From the NCBI RefSeq assembly GCF_000340215.1, contig NW_006921541.1, positions 3,404,354 to 3,468,353 on the forward strand: DNA of 64,000 bases, written 5' to 3'. A program made the translations under genes and the position numbers. The DNA is from Pseudocercospora fijiensis CIRAD86 (Eukaryota; Ascomycota; Dothideomycetes; Mycosphaerellales; Mycosphaerellaceae). Shown piece after piece: positions 44,417-56,200 of this stretch. Within the stretch, counting starts at the first letter, position 1; every line of letters starts with the position of its first letter. A model generated the notes under the pieces. The model saw only the letters and a list, made by a program, of their open reading frames with translations. It ran no database searches and had not been told where the DNA came from.

Positions 44417-47400
44417 CATAGCTGTTGATTGTTGATTCCTATAATTACATAATCACTTACAATCATAGTAATTGTGGTTGTGATTATTATACGTGTGATT
44501 ATGTGATTATAATCACAATTAGTCGGCGTTTCTTAGGCAATCGTAGGCAATACTACGGCGTATAAGTATCCCTCAATTTCGTAGTATTTCCTCCTTCTTC
44601 CTTATATAAACTCGTATTAAAAATAGGTTAGAAGCGCGTAGAAGTAATCGAGGTAGGTTAATAGCGAATACTATCGGTTGCTATAGCTAATCGTATAGAT
44701 ATCGGATAGCGAGTCGGAGTCGGAGGTTAAGGTTATAGATACCTTATTATCGCTACTACCGCTACCGCCGCTATAGACTTAGACTTAGACTTAGCCTGTC
44801 GATAAGAAGCCTATCGCTAATAGCGCTTCCGATAAAGAATAACCGGTTGCTAAGAGGCTTTATAAGAACCCGAAGAAGACGGTAAAAGGTTAGGATTAGC
44901 TCGATTAATAGTATAAGGAAATAGGGGCTTAGCAAGCTATTATAGAAGGGTTGTTATAGGAGTCTCGCTATATACTAAAGGAATACGAAGGCGTAGAATA
45001 CCGACTAATTACGAAGAATACCGAGCTCGATATTTATAGGAAGAAGATAGAGGCTTTCGAGGATTATATCCGTAAGAAGGGTAATTATATAGCCGTATAT
45101 CTAGCGGACTGTCGCTGCTAGGTCTATCGCGAGCGGATATAGAGGGTAGAAGAGAGGGCGAAGCACTTTAGGTTTAGTAACCCCTATGCTTGCTACTCGT
45201 ATATACTATATACGGGCGAGGAATACGAATTAAAGCTCGAGCTCGCTATATAACGTACTCGTAATACATTAGCTATCGAAGCTTTCGGAAAGGAGTGTAT
45301 TAGTAGTAGTAATAGTAGTATTAAAGGTGTTAAAGATATTATAAAGGATTAGAATAGTATATAGAATAGTAGGAGTTGTTACTTACGCGCCTACCTGTTC
45401 CTATTAATTATATTATTTAGGGTCTTTAAAGCCTAATAGGAGCCTTCGGAGTCTACTAACCGAGCGGCTTCGGCTCGCGCCTTAAACCTTAGTAAGCCCT
45501 ATTAAACTCAAATTTTCTAAACCTCTATTCTTTTATAACTTCTACTATTTCCTTACTATAGTAGAGATACGCAAAAACCCTAAGCCTTTATAGCGGCGCT
45601 TAGAAAACTTCCGTAAGAACTAAGAAACCTAATAGGAAACGCAGGATAGACAACGGATACTATTTACCTAAGATTCGAGCGATCTAAGCGAACTCGAAGA
45701 TATCGAAGACGGAGAGGTACTAAATCCTATACTACTACTACTACTAAGTTAACCTCCTTAGCTAATACCTAACCTATTATTCCTTCCTATATAGTCCTTA
45801 TCGTCCTTAGTAACACCTACGCAACCGATACCGATACCTATACTATCTAAGAAGCGAAAGAGAGCTAGTAATAGGCGTAATCCGGAGTTGTAGTCTTACT
45901 CGAGACCTCTAAAGGATAGCGAGCCTAAAAGAGTTAAGAACAGCCGCTATCGAGTATTCTACTATAAACACTATAGCGATAACGATCTAGAGCGCTTTTA
46001 GTCTTAATCTAGCAACGCCGCCGAGCACCTATTCTATAAGCATTAAGTTATCGTTAGTCGTATAAAAGAGAAGGATAATAGTAAGAAACAGAGTATAATT
46101 GACTTCTTAGCTACTATCCGGAAGAACTTAGAAGTTAAGGCATAGAAGACCGTTAATATACTAAAGAACGCAGCGGATAAGAAGACCTTTAGATACGCTC
46201 TCGTACGCTTTATTATAGCACTTAGTATCTCTTATAGTGCTGTTATAACGAAGGAGTTTAAGGACCTAGTATTAGTAGTTAACCTATAAGCTAACTACGT
46301 CCTCCTACGCTTATATACGACCCTCTTTAGCTATATTCTATATAACTTCGAGCACTAGCGAGAGTACGTTAAACAAGGCTTATTAAGCGCCTTAAGCTGC
46401 ATCTACGTTAGTACTAATATATAGAAGTCTTAGTATAGAAGAAAGTACTTCTAGGCTATTAATTGTTAGTATGTAAACAATAAGGGCAAGTTAGTTTAAC
46501 TACTGCTAGATCTTCTATAACTTCCGGTTGGCTCTTATATAGGCGACTTCCTCGCACTACTACTTATTAATAGCTTTAAGGTCTTTAATATGATAGACAA
46601 GATCGGCTAGATAACTGCTAATAATAGCTCTAACAACAAGACTCTCTATATAGCTATAGAGACCTTTATTTAAGTAGAAGGCTATAGCTACTTCTAGAAG
46701 CGCTATCTACGCTATATTAGCTATATTATTAACCGGATAACGCAGGCATTTATATTCGCTAGGAGTAAAGAGTCCGCCGAGAGTAAGGAGTTTAAACTAT
46801 CTATAATAGACTCGGATAGCGACACTATATCTATCTCGAAGTAGCTAGATATAGACGTAGAGTCCTTTGCTAAGCAAGGTCTACTGCAACGGCTATTCTT
46901 ACTAGCTAAGCTTCTACGCTAGAACGACAACTTTAACGTATTTAAGGAGGTATATAAGGCCTAGCCTTTACTACCTACTACAATACCTAAGATTCTAGGT
47001 AAAATACGCTAGAATAGGTAGCTTCTTATAATTAAGGAAGCACTATAAACGAGGCTAATATTGAATAGCTTCTTCGATAGAATGCCGCACTTAAGAGACT
47101 CTTAGCTTACTACCGAAGAATAGTCTGTTCTATAGCATACTTACGACTTCCTTATACTATTTAAAGAGGTTACCCTTAAGCTATAAGGCTATATAGTAAT
47201 ACTAGATTAGTACTAAGAAGCTATAGAATATATAAGAAGCTACCTTACTCGGTTAGTAGAAGACAATACTCGGCGTTAACCTCTTATCTGTTTAATTTAG
47301 CTAGTAAGACAGCTATTCGATAAGTACTATCGTCTTAACTAATAGACCTATATCTACGCCGTAGTAGTCCTTCTATATCTAACTCGGCGACTCGCGTAGT

Positions 47401-48116
47401 TAAACAAGTGCTTAGCAATCGATATAGACGCCGCCTTATTAGAAGCTAAGGCTCTATAGCACGATTATAAACAGCGCTATAGATATAGCACTCCTTACTC
47501 AACTTCTAACCGCAACCTCGAAGGTCTTACTAACCTAGAACGTTAGTAAATATAGTTATAAGCCGACCTTGTTACTAGCGACGAAGATGCCTTCGAAGCC
47601 TTTATCTATAGACTACTAATTAGCCTTCTAATTGTCGGTAAAGACTATAACAATAGGCCTGTTTATATAATACTAATTAAGTAGTAGATATAGCAACAAT
47701 CGGCTAATCTAGTACTCGTACGGCTTACTATCGACCTATTGTCCGCATTCGCTATATCTATAGAGTCTAAGCGGACCTTTAGTAAGAGCCGGCGTACGAT
47801 ATTATAGGAGCGGTCGTTACTTAGTAGTAACACTATCCGTACAAGTAAGTATTTAAAGAGTTAGCAGTCTATAGGCGTTGCTTATATACTATTAGAAGGG
47901 CTGTATTTACTAGAAGGCGTAGAGTACGAAGATAATGTATTGCTAGCTACTAATAACGACTATAGTCTTTGAAATAGCATCCTTCTTAACTATAATACTT
48001 ACTACTATATTGATTATATAATTATAGCGATTGTGATTGTTGATTAATTACTCACCTGAGATTGTGATTGTAATAACAGTTAGGTGATTGTGATTAATCA
48101 ACAATCAACAGCTATG
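44417..48116 (+). mobile_element. hAT DNA transposon, 3.7 kb, RIP-inactivated
   Basis: Terminal inverted repeats of 21 bp (CATAGCTGTTGATTGTTGAT plus one T; inverted at 48096-48116). An 8-bp target duplication actacgag flanks it (44409-44416 and 48117-48124). The subterminal 80-100 bp at both ends are packed with tgattat/ataatca motifs. It is unrelated in TIR sequence to the large hAT at 6970. The interior is strongly CA/TG-depleted, while the flanks are not. Confidence 0.93.
44640..47990 (+). pseudogene. hAT transposase of the 3.7-kb element
   Basis: The plus strand reads a long frame with TAG at Gln/Trp sites. ESKRTFSKSRRTILQERSLL (about 47770-47830), then SSNTIRTSKYLKS, is the C-terminal hAT dimerisation block (normally S(A)ERVFSxxxxxxxxxRxxLxxxxxxxLxxLK). 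Upstream, IGQITANNSSNNKTL-like sequence at about 46600-46650 corresponds to the TxDNAxNN core. The acidic region at 46790-46860 is also typical. Earlier Arg/Lys-rich parts (44800-45200) may include a degraded BED finger. Confidence 0.82.
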
Positions 48117-48187
48117 ACTACGAGCCAGCAGAGTGTTGAAGATGGTGTTAGAGTTGAAGTTACGGCCTGCTCGAGTCTCTGGCATGG

Positions 48188-48938
48188 CTTCGACGACCGA
48201 AGCGGCAGATGAATCAAGGGCTACACCCTCTAACTCGAACATTACCATACCGCCTTCCGCCCCTAACGCGCAAGCGACCGGACTTTTCGACCTCTCAGCC
48301 GAACTGCGGAACCAAATCTACGAATATGTCCTCGTCGATTCATGTCCGATTTGGTTGCGCAAGGGCTACACAGGCCGATGGTAATCGCGAGCAGTCTTTC
48401 GAACACCTTCCCCTCGCGGTCCAGACGGCGTCAAATCCATCACGAGGCAACTGCCATGTTCTACGGTCGCAATGCTTTCATTGTAGCATGGCAGCACCCC
48501 TGTAGCCCGTTCAACGAGTCCACGATTCGTCATGTCCGCATCCTCAGGCTCTTGTCCAGTACCCTCGATTTCCAGTTCTCACAGCAGCGGAAAGACAGCT
48601 TCCGCAAAGGTCTGGCGCAACTGGCATCGTGGGCAGGTTCTTTGAAATTCGAGACACTCGAATTCGAATTCTCCGACGGCTTTGACAGACTACTTTCCCG
48701 CCACTGCAAATACGAGGTGGTCGCGAAGGAATTTCTTGGTTTTGTCTCGGCTATGATGGAGACACGAGGAATGGAGGCAATGCAGGCGGTGCAAAAGGTC
48801 GAACTTATTCCTGGACATTTCGGGAAAGAGCTTGTGGAGACAGGCCAGGAAGGCGTGGATATCATCGACGATGCTGTCCGTCACAACCCAAAGCTTCGAG
48901 GCCGCCTTTTGGAGCTGCTTAGTAAGAAGCCAGAGTGA
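48188..48938 (+). pseudogene. 2EXR-type gene broken by frameshifts
   Basis: ATG 48188 starts MASTTEAADESR. GLFDLSAELRNQIYEYVLVD, the 2EXR/F-box-like motif, ends at a stop near 48384. The expected FEHLPLAVQT (about 48400-48427) is in another frame, and RRQIHHEATAMFYGRNAF followed by about 170 normal codons to TGA 48938 is in a third. I found no GT-AG intron that rejoins them without a stop. Two small indels, or a misassembled or unusual intron, are possible. It has the same family motifs as 41525-42241. Confidence 0.6.
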
Positions 48939-49542
48939 GAATGGAGGGCCGGTGTCGAGTCTCGAGGAATTCTACCGACACAAGACCGCGCCACCAACGG
49001 GAAGACACCTCAGGAGCGTGTTCATTCCGGTTCATTGAACTTGGAGCACTTTTTCTCGCGTCACCGACTTCCTGGCCTCATTGCGCGACATCTGCGCCCG
49101 GGATTACTTTGCGGACGAGCTCACTTATTCAAAAAGCACGGCTATCCTCCAGTGCACCTAAATCGCATGAACAGCAAAGAAGTTTGCGTTCATCATGACT
49201 ATTTCCGAGCTCTTTCCCATCGCCGTTTCAACTTCTCAGACGAATTTCTAAGGCTTTGCGGCGTTTTCAGCATCTTGGAAGAATACTTCCCTATCGGAAG
49301 GGCAACGGGAACGGTATCCTTGCCGGTCTGAGAGTGCATCGCCTCACTTCTAGGAGGATCTGGACTGTTTTCTTCTGGCCGAAAACCTCGACATTGCTTT
49401 ACCACTCGTTTCTGGCGTTCGTCTTCCTTGCCGATGAGCAGCAGATGGCATGGAGTGTTGCTGTTTCAAGGATGCTGTTGCTGAGAAGATCGTGGAGAAT
49501 GGGAAGGTGTAATTTAGAGGGTGAAGTTCCTGCAAATGTATC
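48939..49542. other. No recognised gene
   Basis: Convergent 3' region between the 2EXR relic and cystathionine gamma-synthase. Open frames on both strands (for example plus 49035-49331, 98 codons) lack motifs and start context. Confidence 0.5.
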
Positions 49543-51482
49543 TCAACACCCTATGGCCTCGAGAGCTTCTTTAAAGGTCTTAACCAAGTCCTGGGTATCC
49601 TCTAGCCCGACGCTAAAGCGTACGAGGCTGACTTCGCAACCATATTGCGCTGCCCAGTCCAACTCGCCGTAGTGTGCAAGCAACACGAAGGGCGAACTCA
49701 ACGTGAAATTCGTGCCGAGCGAAGGCCCTTTCGATGTGTTTAGATGATCGTAGAACATCGCGGCTTCCTCCACGGAATGGAATGTGGCGCTCAAAAGCCC
49801 TCCATATCCACCATCTGGAAGGCGACATTCATCGTAGAAAGGCTTCGTCGGTGAGTGTTTGGGATAATTGACCTGCTTGACCTTCGGACAGTCCTTCAGC
49901 ACATCTGCAATGGCTTCAGCATTGACGTTGATGCGCTTGATGCGGTCCACGAAGTCCCGACTATTCCGTTCGAGGTAGATGCTGTCTTCCTCGAATTGGT
50001 TGTCTTCGTATTCCGTCCCGAGAACAGCTCGCAGCCCATTGTACCATTTCCCCCGCGGATTGAGAATGAGAGCGCCTCCCATGACATTGCTGTCTCCCGA
50101 GAACACCTTGGTGAGAGAGGAGACCACGATGTCCGCATAAGGTAGAACATGAACGTTGAGGAAGTTACCGATAGTCTCATCGATAACGATGGCAAATTCG
50201 TACTTGTCTGCCAGAGAGCGAAGTCGTTTCAGATCGGGTGTCTTGAGAAGCGGATTACCTGGGAACTCGCAGTAGAGGGCCAAGTAGCGTTCACCCGACT
50301 CCAATCGCTTTTCCAGGTCGTCGATGTCGGATGCATCACCTTGGCCGTAGAACAGTGCACCGGGTCCGAATTTTTCAAGTACTTTTAAGGTATCGACGTA
50401 AGGAAAACCGTACATGATGGACTTCAGTTGACCGCGGGCGAGCATCAAGGTTCGATGAGAATGGAAGATGGAGTTCATGCCGCAGGAATAAAGGTAGACG
50501 TCGTCGACTGAGAATTCTGGTAGGTCTCTGTTTCGATATGCAGCGACATCGATCGACGCTTCGAGTGATTCGGGCAGTTCGAGGTTGGAGGTCAGAGATC
50601 CTGCGATGCGCTTGCGTATTGCGAGCTTTGCTTGGGCGGCGAATTCGGTATCAAGATTTCGTCCGAATCGTGCCTCCACGAACTCGACAGAGTCTTGAAT
50701 ACTCTCGCCATTTACCTGAGTACCTTCGCCATTGGGAGTGTCTGGTGGAGTCTTGGTGTGAGCATTTGTCATGTCCACGGATGTGTTCTTCTGGTAACGA
50801 CGAGGTCCTTTGGTCATGCGAGGAGCATGCGTAATGGTACTCTGCTCTACCATCGAGCCGTCTTCCAGAGCACGATGGCAGAACTCGGCACGCCTACTCT
50901 GCACACCTTCTCCAGTGTGCTGCCAGAATGCCTTTGCTGCGGGCCACAGGTCCTTCGGATAAATGACGGCACATATGTGAGGCAGCACTTTCTTCGAAGG
51001 CGGCGAAGGAATGCTTGCTGGGACAAAGTCCAAGGTTCTGACAGTCGAGCAGTCTGTATTGGGACTCTGTCGCACGATGAAGTCCCTGCATCGAAGAGCA
51101 CATCTGGTGGAGGGTACTAGCATAGCTTTCTCGGTGCTTGGATGGCCATGGTCGGCAACAATTCTCTGGGCCAGGGCTTCAATGGACTTGTGGATGAAGA
51201 ATCTCAGACGAAGTCAGCGGAGAGAATAGAAGCAGAGAAGCAGGACCAAAAGTACCTTGGATAACCACATTTCATCTTATCGACGACCCATTTCTCGCCT
51301 TCCTCGTAGCCAACGTTCGATCGCCATGTCGGAAGCGATACACTGACGGCCTACAAATGCGTCAAAACACGATGCAAGCATGAGAGACGGGCATGCTGTC
51401 TTACGTGAGGCGTGTCTGGTGGTATGGTATCACCCAGATTATCGTTGAAAGGCAAGGCCACTGGTGCCCCAATGGCAGTCAT
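49543..51482 (-). CDS. met-7: Cystathionine gamma-synthase (methionine biosynthesis)
   Basis: Three exons: 51482-51405, 51350-51256 and 51202-49543. The introns of 54 and 53 nt are GT-AG. The product is 610 residues. The N-terminus MTAIGAPVALPFND, PPDTPHAVSVSLPTWRSNVG and GYEEGEKWVVDKMKCGYPRF matches the fungal Met7/Str2 family and is restored only by splicing, so the ATG at 51123 is internal. This pyridoxal-phosphate enzyme condenses an activated homoserine with cysteine to cystathionine. Catalytic Lys is in SSLTKVFSG (about residue 423), and the cofactor Asp is in VIDETIGN (about 399). About 60 extra residues (105-225), rich in Thr/Asn/Gly, separate the two conserved parts, as in fungal homologues. 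Its upstream side borders the foldback element. Confidence 0.95.
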
Positions 51483-51754
51483 CGCTGCAAAACTTTTTCT
51501 CCTCTGCCTTATATCTGGATTCGCTGGCCTTGGGCTGGTAATTTGCAGGAATTGAGGACTCAACACGGTGTATCTTGATGAATTCCCTCGTCGGGTGTGT
51601 AGTCTCTCAATGTGAGTCGTGTAAGAGGCAGTAGTCAAGATTCTCCGTGAAGTTTCACAAGCAAATGCCACAATCTGGGGATCGACAAGGTTGCTTAGGG
51701 AGGCCCATACGTACCAGATTGTCAATACAGCACTTCTGAGCGCAGCGACAACAA

Positions 51755-53061
51755 CGCAATCTTTGCCCCTTCAAGTTCTTTTTATTATATCTTTTTATAT
51801 AGAGGAGTTATAGGTTAGTAATGTAGAGCAAAGATACTCTAATTTGTATCTATTTTTAGAATATAATAAAATTTATAGTCGTTACCTACTAAATTTATAG
51901 GATATACAGCCTAAAATTCTAATTTAGAAGTTTAACAATTTTAGCATTTTTTATGCCTTAGCATACTATTTTTAGTAATCTAAAATCTAGATCTTATAGT
52001 TTTACCGTATAAAAGTCTAAATTTCAATTTATATATTAGTATAGAAACTATTAGTAATACAATTTAGAAAGGAATATTATTTTCTTACTATATTCTCTTT
52101 AGTTTATCTTTTTATTTAGAAGAGTTATAGCTTAGTAATATAAGACAAATATACTTTTACTTTTATATATTTTTAGAAAATAACTAAAACTATTATAGCT
52201 ATCTACTAAGATTAGCCTAAAACTCTTAAATAAATATTTTAAGATTTTAGTATTTATTAGGCCTTAGTATACTATTTTTAGTAATCTAAAACCTAGACCT
52301 CAAAGTTTTATCTAGTATAAATATTGGTTGAGATTCTTATCTTAATACGCTTACTATTAGTCTTAAAATCCTAAAGCGAATATTCTTAAGAATTGTAGGC
52401 TTAGTAATTTAAAGTTTACAATTCTTAAGAATATTCTTTTTCAAGTTATAAGACTATTTATAGCTTAGTTAAAGTAAAAGCCCTAGTATAGATTCCTAGT
52501 AGGTAAAACTATAAGGTCTAGGTTTTAGATTACTGAAAATAGTATACTAAGGCTTAAAAAACGCAAAAGTCTTAAAATCTTTATTCTAGAATTTTAGGCT
52601 AATATTAGTAGCTAGCTATAATAATTTTAGTAATTCTCTAATACTAGATTAAAAATAGAGTATTTTTGTCTTATATTACTAAGCTATAAATCCTCTAAAG
52701 AAAAAGATATACGAAAGGGAATCTAAGAAGAATTTAAGTTTTAAATTCTAGATTATATAACTAATAGTAGCTATATTACGAGAAAAATCTCAAATTAGAT
52801 TTTTATTAAGTAAAACTATAAGGTCTAGGTTTTGTATTACTAAAAATAGTATACTAAGACTTAAGAAAACGCTAAAATTCTAAAATCTCTTACTTAGAAG
52901 TTTAAGCTATATAGCTTATTAGCTTAGGATATAACCACTAGAAATTTTATCATTTTCTAAAAATACATATAAATTAGAGTATCTTTGTCTTATATTATGA
53001 AGCTATAACTCCTCTAGATAAAAAGATATTTTAAAAAGAACTTGTAGGGGCAAAGATTGCG
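51755..53061. mobile_element. AT-rich foldback (inverted-repeat) element
   Basis: Ends are inverted: cgcaatctttgcccct at 51755-51770 against its complement ending at 53061. Inside, two direct copies of a roughly 280-bp block (about 51783-52015 and 52100-52320) face two inverted copies (about 52500-52710 and 52800-53040). All four carry agtatacta and ctaaaacctagacc-like strings. It is extremely AT-rich with few CG. No coding frame. I could not identify a target duplication. It is a probable MITE or foldback element, strongly mutated. Confidence 0.7.
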
Positions 53062-53206
53062 CTGTGAATTCTTCATTGACAATCTGGCATATATAGAGCT
53101 CCGTCGTTGCTCCCGTCAGATCCCTGCAGCCTCGCGTGGCTGCAGCTTCCTTCGAAAAAAGTTCAAGCTCTCCAACAGCAATCGCGACTTTCGTCCTCTA
53201 CCAATA

Positions 53207-56200
53207 ATGGCACCTCCGGCAAGCAAGAGGCGGAAGACTGATCACGTATCGTCTAGCGATGAAGACGATGACGCCTCATTTGCCTCATTCAGCGACGATG
53301 CCGGAGAAGGCGCCGAGGACGGTGTGGACGGTGTGGACGGTGCAGAACTTGGTGAAGATGAGGAAACCGGTGACGCTGAGGAGAGCGGAGAAGGAAGCGA
53401 CGGTGAGGTATCCGATGGGGTAGATGATAAGGAAGAACGAGGGGCAACGATTGCGACATTGAAAACACCTTCCGCGGCCAGTGACAGTCGGCGGAAAGCG
53501 GATAGGGCGTCGCAAGCAGGAGCCAGCGTGTATGCCAATGGCAGCTACAAGAGCAACGTCTTCAAGTTGCAGGTCGATGAGCTTCTGACGCACATCAGGC
53601 CGAGGCAGGGTCAAAGAGAGGGAAATGCGGAGGCGGCACTACACAAGTTCAAGAAGACCATTGAGCAGATACCACCGCGCGCGCGATCACCGCTCCAAGA
53701 TGCAGAGCGAGACCTGATCAAGGAGAAAGTCGCGATACCATTCCCAGAACCGCGACCGCCGAAGGACGCGAAATACAAGTTCGCGTATGCCAAGCCTTCC
53801 ATCATCAATGTGGTTGGCAGCTTTGCGTTGAAGACCTCTCTGCGCTCGCGCGACCGAGCAGACGTGGACATGATCGTGGTGATGCCAAGCTCCATCTTCG
53901 AGGACAAGGATTATCTGAACTATCGCTATGTCTATAAGCGCGCCTACTACCTTGCTTGCATCGCAGCAGGTCTGCAAAGAGCGCACAAAGATGAGTACCA
54001 GATCCGGTTCAAGCTGCTGCACAATGATCCGCTGAAGCCGATCTTGGCAGTAAGTCCGGCTGAGAAGTCCGAAGACGTGCTCCCGGCCGACAAGTGGAGT
54101 GTCAACATCATCCCATGTGTGGGAGAAGCTCAGTTTTCGGTAGAGAAGTTGCGACCCGAGAAGAATTGCGTTCGCGTCGTGTCGGGAGATGAAGCCGACA
54201 AGCAGCCATCAACGCCTTTCTACAACTCGTCACTTCGAGCTGATATGCTTATGTTGGAGTACCTCAAGCTTCTACACGGCGCCTCGAGAAGGTGTGACGC
54301 CTTCAAGGATGCCTGCCTCCTTGGGAGTACCTGGCTTCGTCAGCGCAACTTTGCTTCCACGAGCGAGAAGGGTGGTTTTGGAAATTTTGAATGGAATGCC
54401 TTCATGGCTTTGTGTCTCCAAGGCGGCGGCGCGAATGACAAGCCATTGCTCAGTGATGGTTATAGCTCTTACCAGCTTTTCAAGGCTACCCTTCACCTCC
54501 TAGCCATGAAAGACCTCATAAAGAATCCGTTGCGCATTGGTTCTGCTTCGGATTCGCCAAATCTTTCAGGACCAGTCGCTTGGGACGCACAGCGAAGACA
54601 TAACCTTCTGTACCGCACATCGGAGTGGTCGTACAGGCGGATCAGGTCAGAAGCAAGAGCAACCTTGACCACTCTGGGAGATCAGATGCATGACGGCTTC
54701 GAGGCCACTTTCATCTTGCGACTCAGTGAGCCATTGTACAGCAGTGACTACACTGTACAGATACCAGAGCGCTTGCTCCTGCGCAGCACTCAATCCTCCG
54801 ATCATGACAGCCAGCAACATCTTCAAATGCTCTATGACGTGCTCAGGAAAGGTCTCGGTGACCGTATCGCGGGCATTACTATAGAGACTGATGCTGTGGC
54901 TCCATGGCATGTGGGATCATCACGACCGAAAGCAGCATTGAAAGGTCTTGTTACCGTGGGATTGATAGTAAACCCAGATACTGTAAGGCGCACTGTGGAT
55001 CACGGCCCTTCTGCAGAGCAAAAGGTTGAGTCTGCGGCATTCCGAAAATTCTGGGGCGAGAAAGCCGAGCTGCGTCGTTTCAAAGACGGCAGTATCCTGG
55101 AGAGCTTGGTCTGGTCTTCTCCCCAAGCAAGTGGCCACTCGGTGCTGGAACAAGTGGTCCGCTTCCTCCTTGGTCACCACTTTGGGGCTGTAACGCTCGA
55201 CGATGTCAGGTTCTTCGGTGACGACTTTAACAAGCTGGTCAGAGGTGGTAGCGATATCAAATCGTTCGAGCCCTTGATGGCACGCTATAAACAATTCGAA
55301 AACGACATTCGAGATCTTCACGACCTACCGCTGTCCATACGACAGATCATGCCGGCAAGCGGACAGCTTTGCTACAGCTCCATTAGGCCTCCAGCGAATG
55401 GCCATGGATCGCCCGTTCCAGCCGATGTGACGATCCAATTCGAAGGCTCTGGTCGCTGGCCCGATGATCTAGTCGCCATTCAACGCACTAAGATTGCGTT
55501 CCTGCTAAAAATCAATGACATGCTTTCAGAATCAGTCGATGGTATCACCACACGCATTGGCCTCGAAAACGAAGGACAAGATACCCTGAATCAAGCTTTC
55601 CTCGACATCACTTATGAACAAGATGCGACCTTTCGACTACGCATCTACCACGATCGTGAGCAAACATTGCTTGAGCGACAGCTCAAAAGCAAGACTACCG
55701 ACCCAAAGACACGAGGAATTGCAGCTATCGGCCTCGCAAGATATAAGCGTGAATATGTCAAAGCTCCTGCACAGACTCAAGCGATAACACGCCTTTGCAC
55801 TCGATTCCCAGCGCTTAGCGGCGCGATTCGATTGGCGAAGAAGTGGTTCGCCTCTCACCTCCTCACGAACCATATCCCAGAACAATTCATCGAATTACTG
55901 GTCGTTCGTACATTTACTCAGCCCTCGCCTTGGCAAACTCCGTCGAGCGTACAGACTGGCTTCCTTCGCACACTGTTCTGGATCTCTAGATGGGACTGGC
56001 GAGCAGATCCGCTGATTGTCGACCTCAGTGCGAGTGGAGACCTGAAGCAAGCCGACATTCAGGCCATCCGGACCAACTTCGAAGCATGGAGAAAGCTTGA
56101 TCCTGCCATGAATCGCGTTGCGCTCTTTGCTGCTAGCAATCTTGACCATGAAGGCACGACTTGGACAGACGGCACACCAGCCAAAGTCGTGGCTGGGCGC

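Noticed and set aside
49543..51123. Cystathionine gamma-synthase as a 526-residue single-exon gene from ATG 51123
   Set aside because: The conserved N-terminus (PTWRSNVGYEEGEKWVV) lies in two upstream exons joined by clear GT-AG introns, so the start is 51482.
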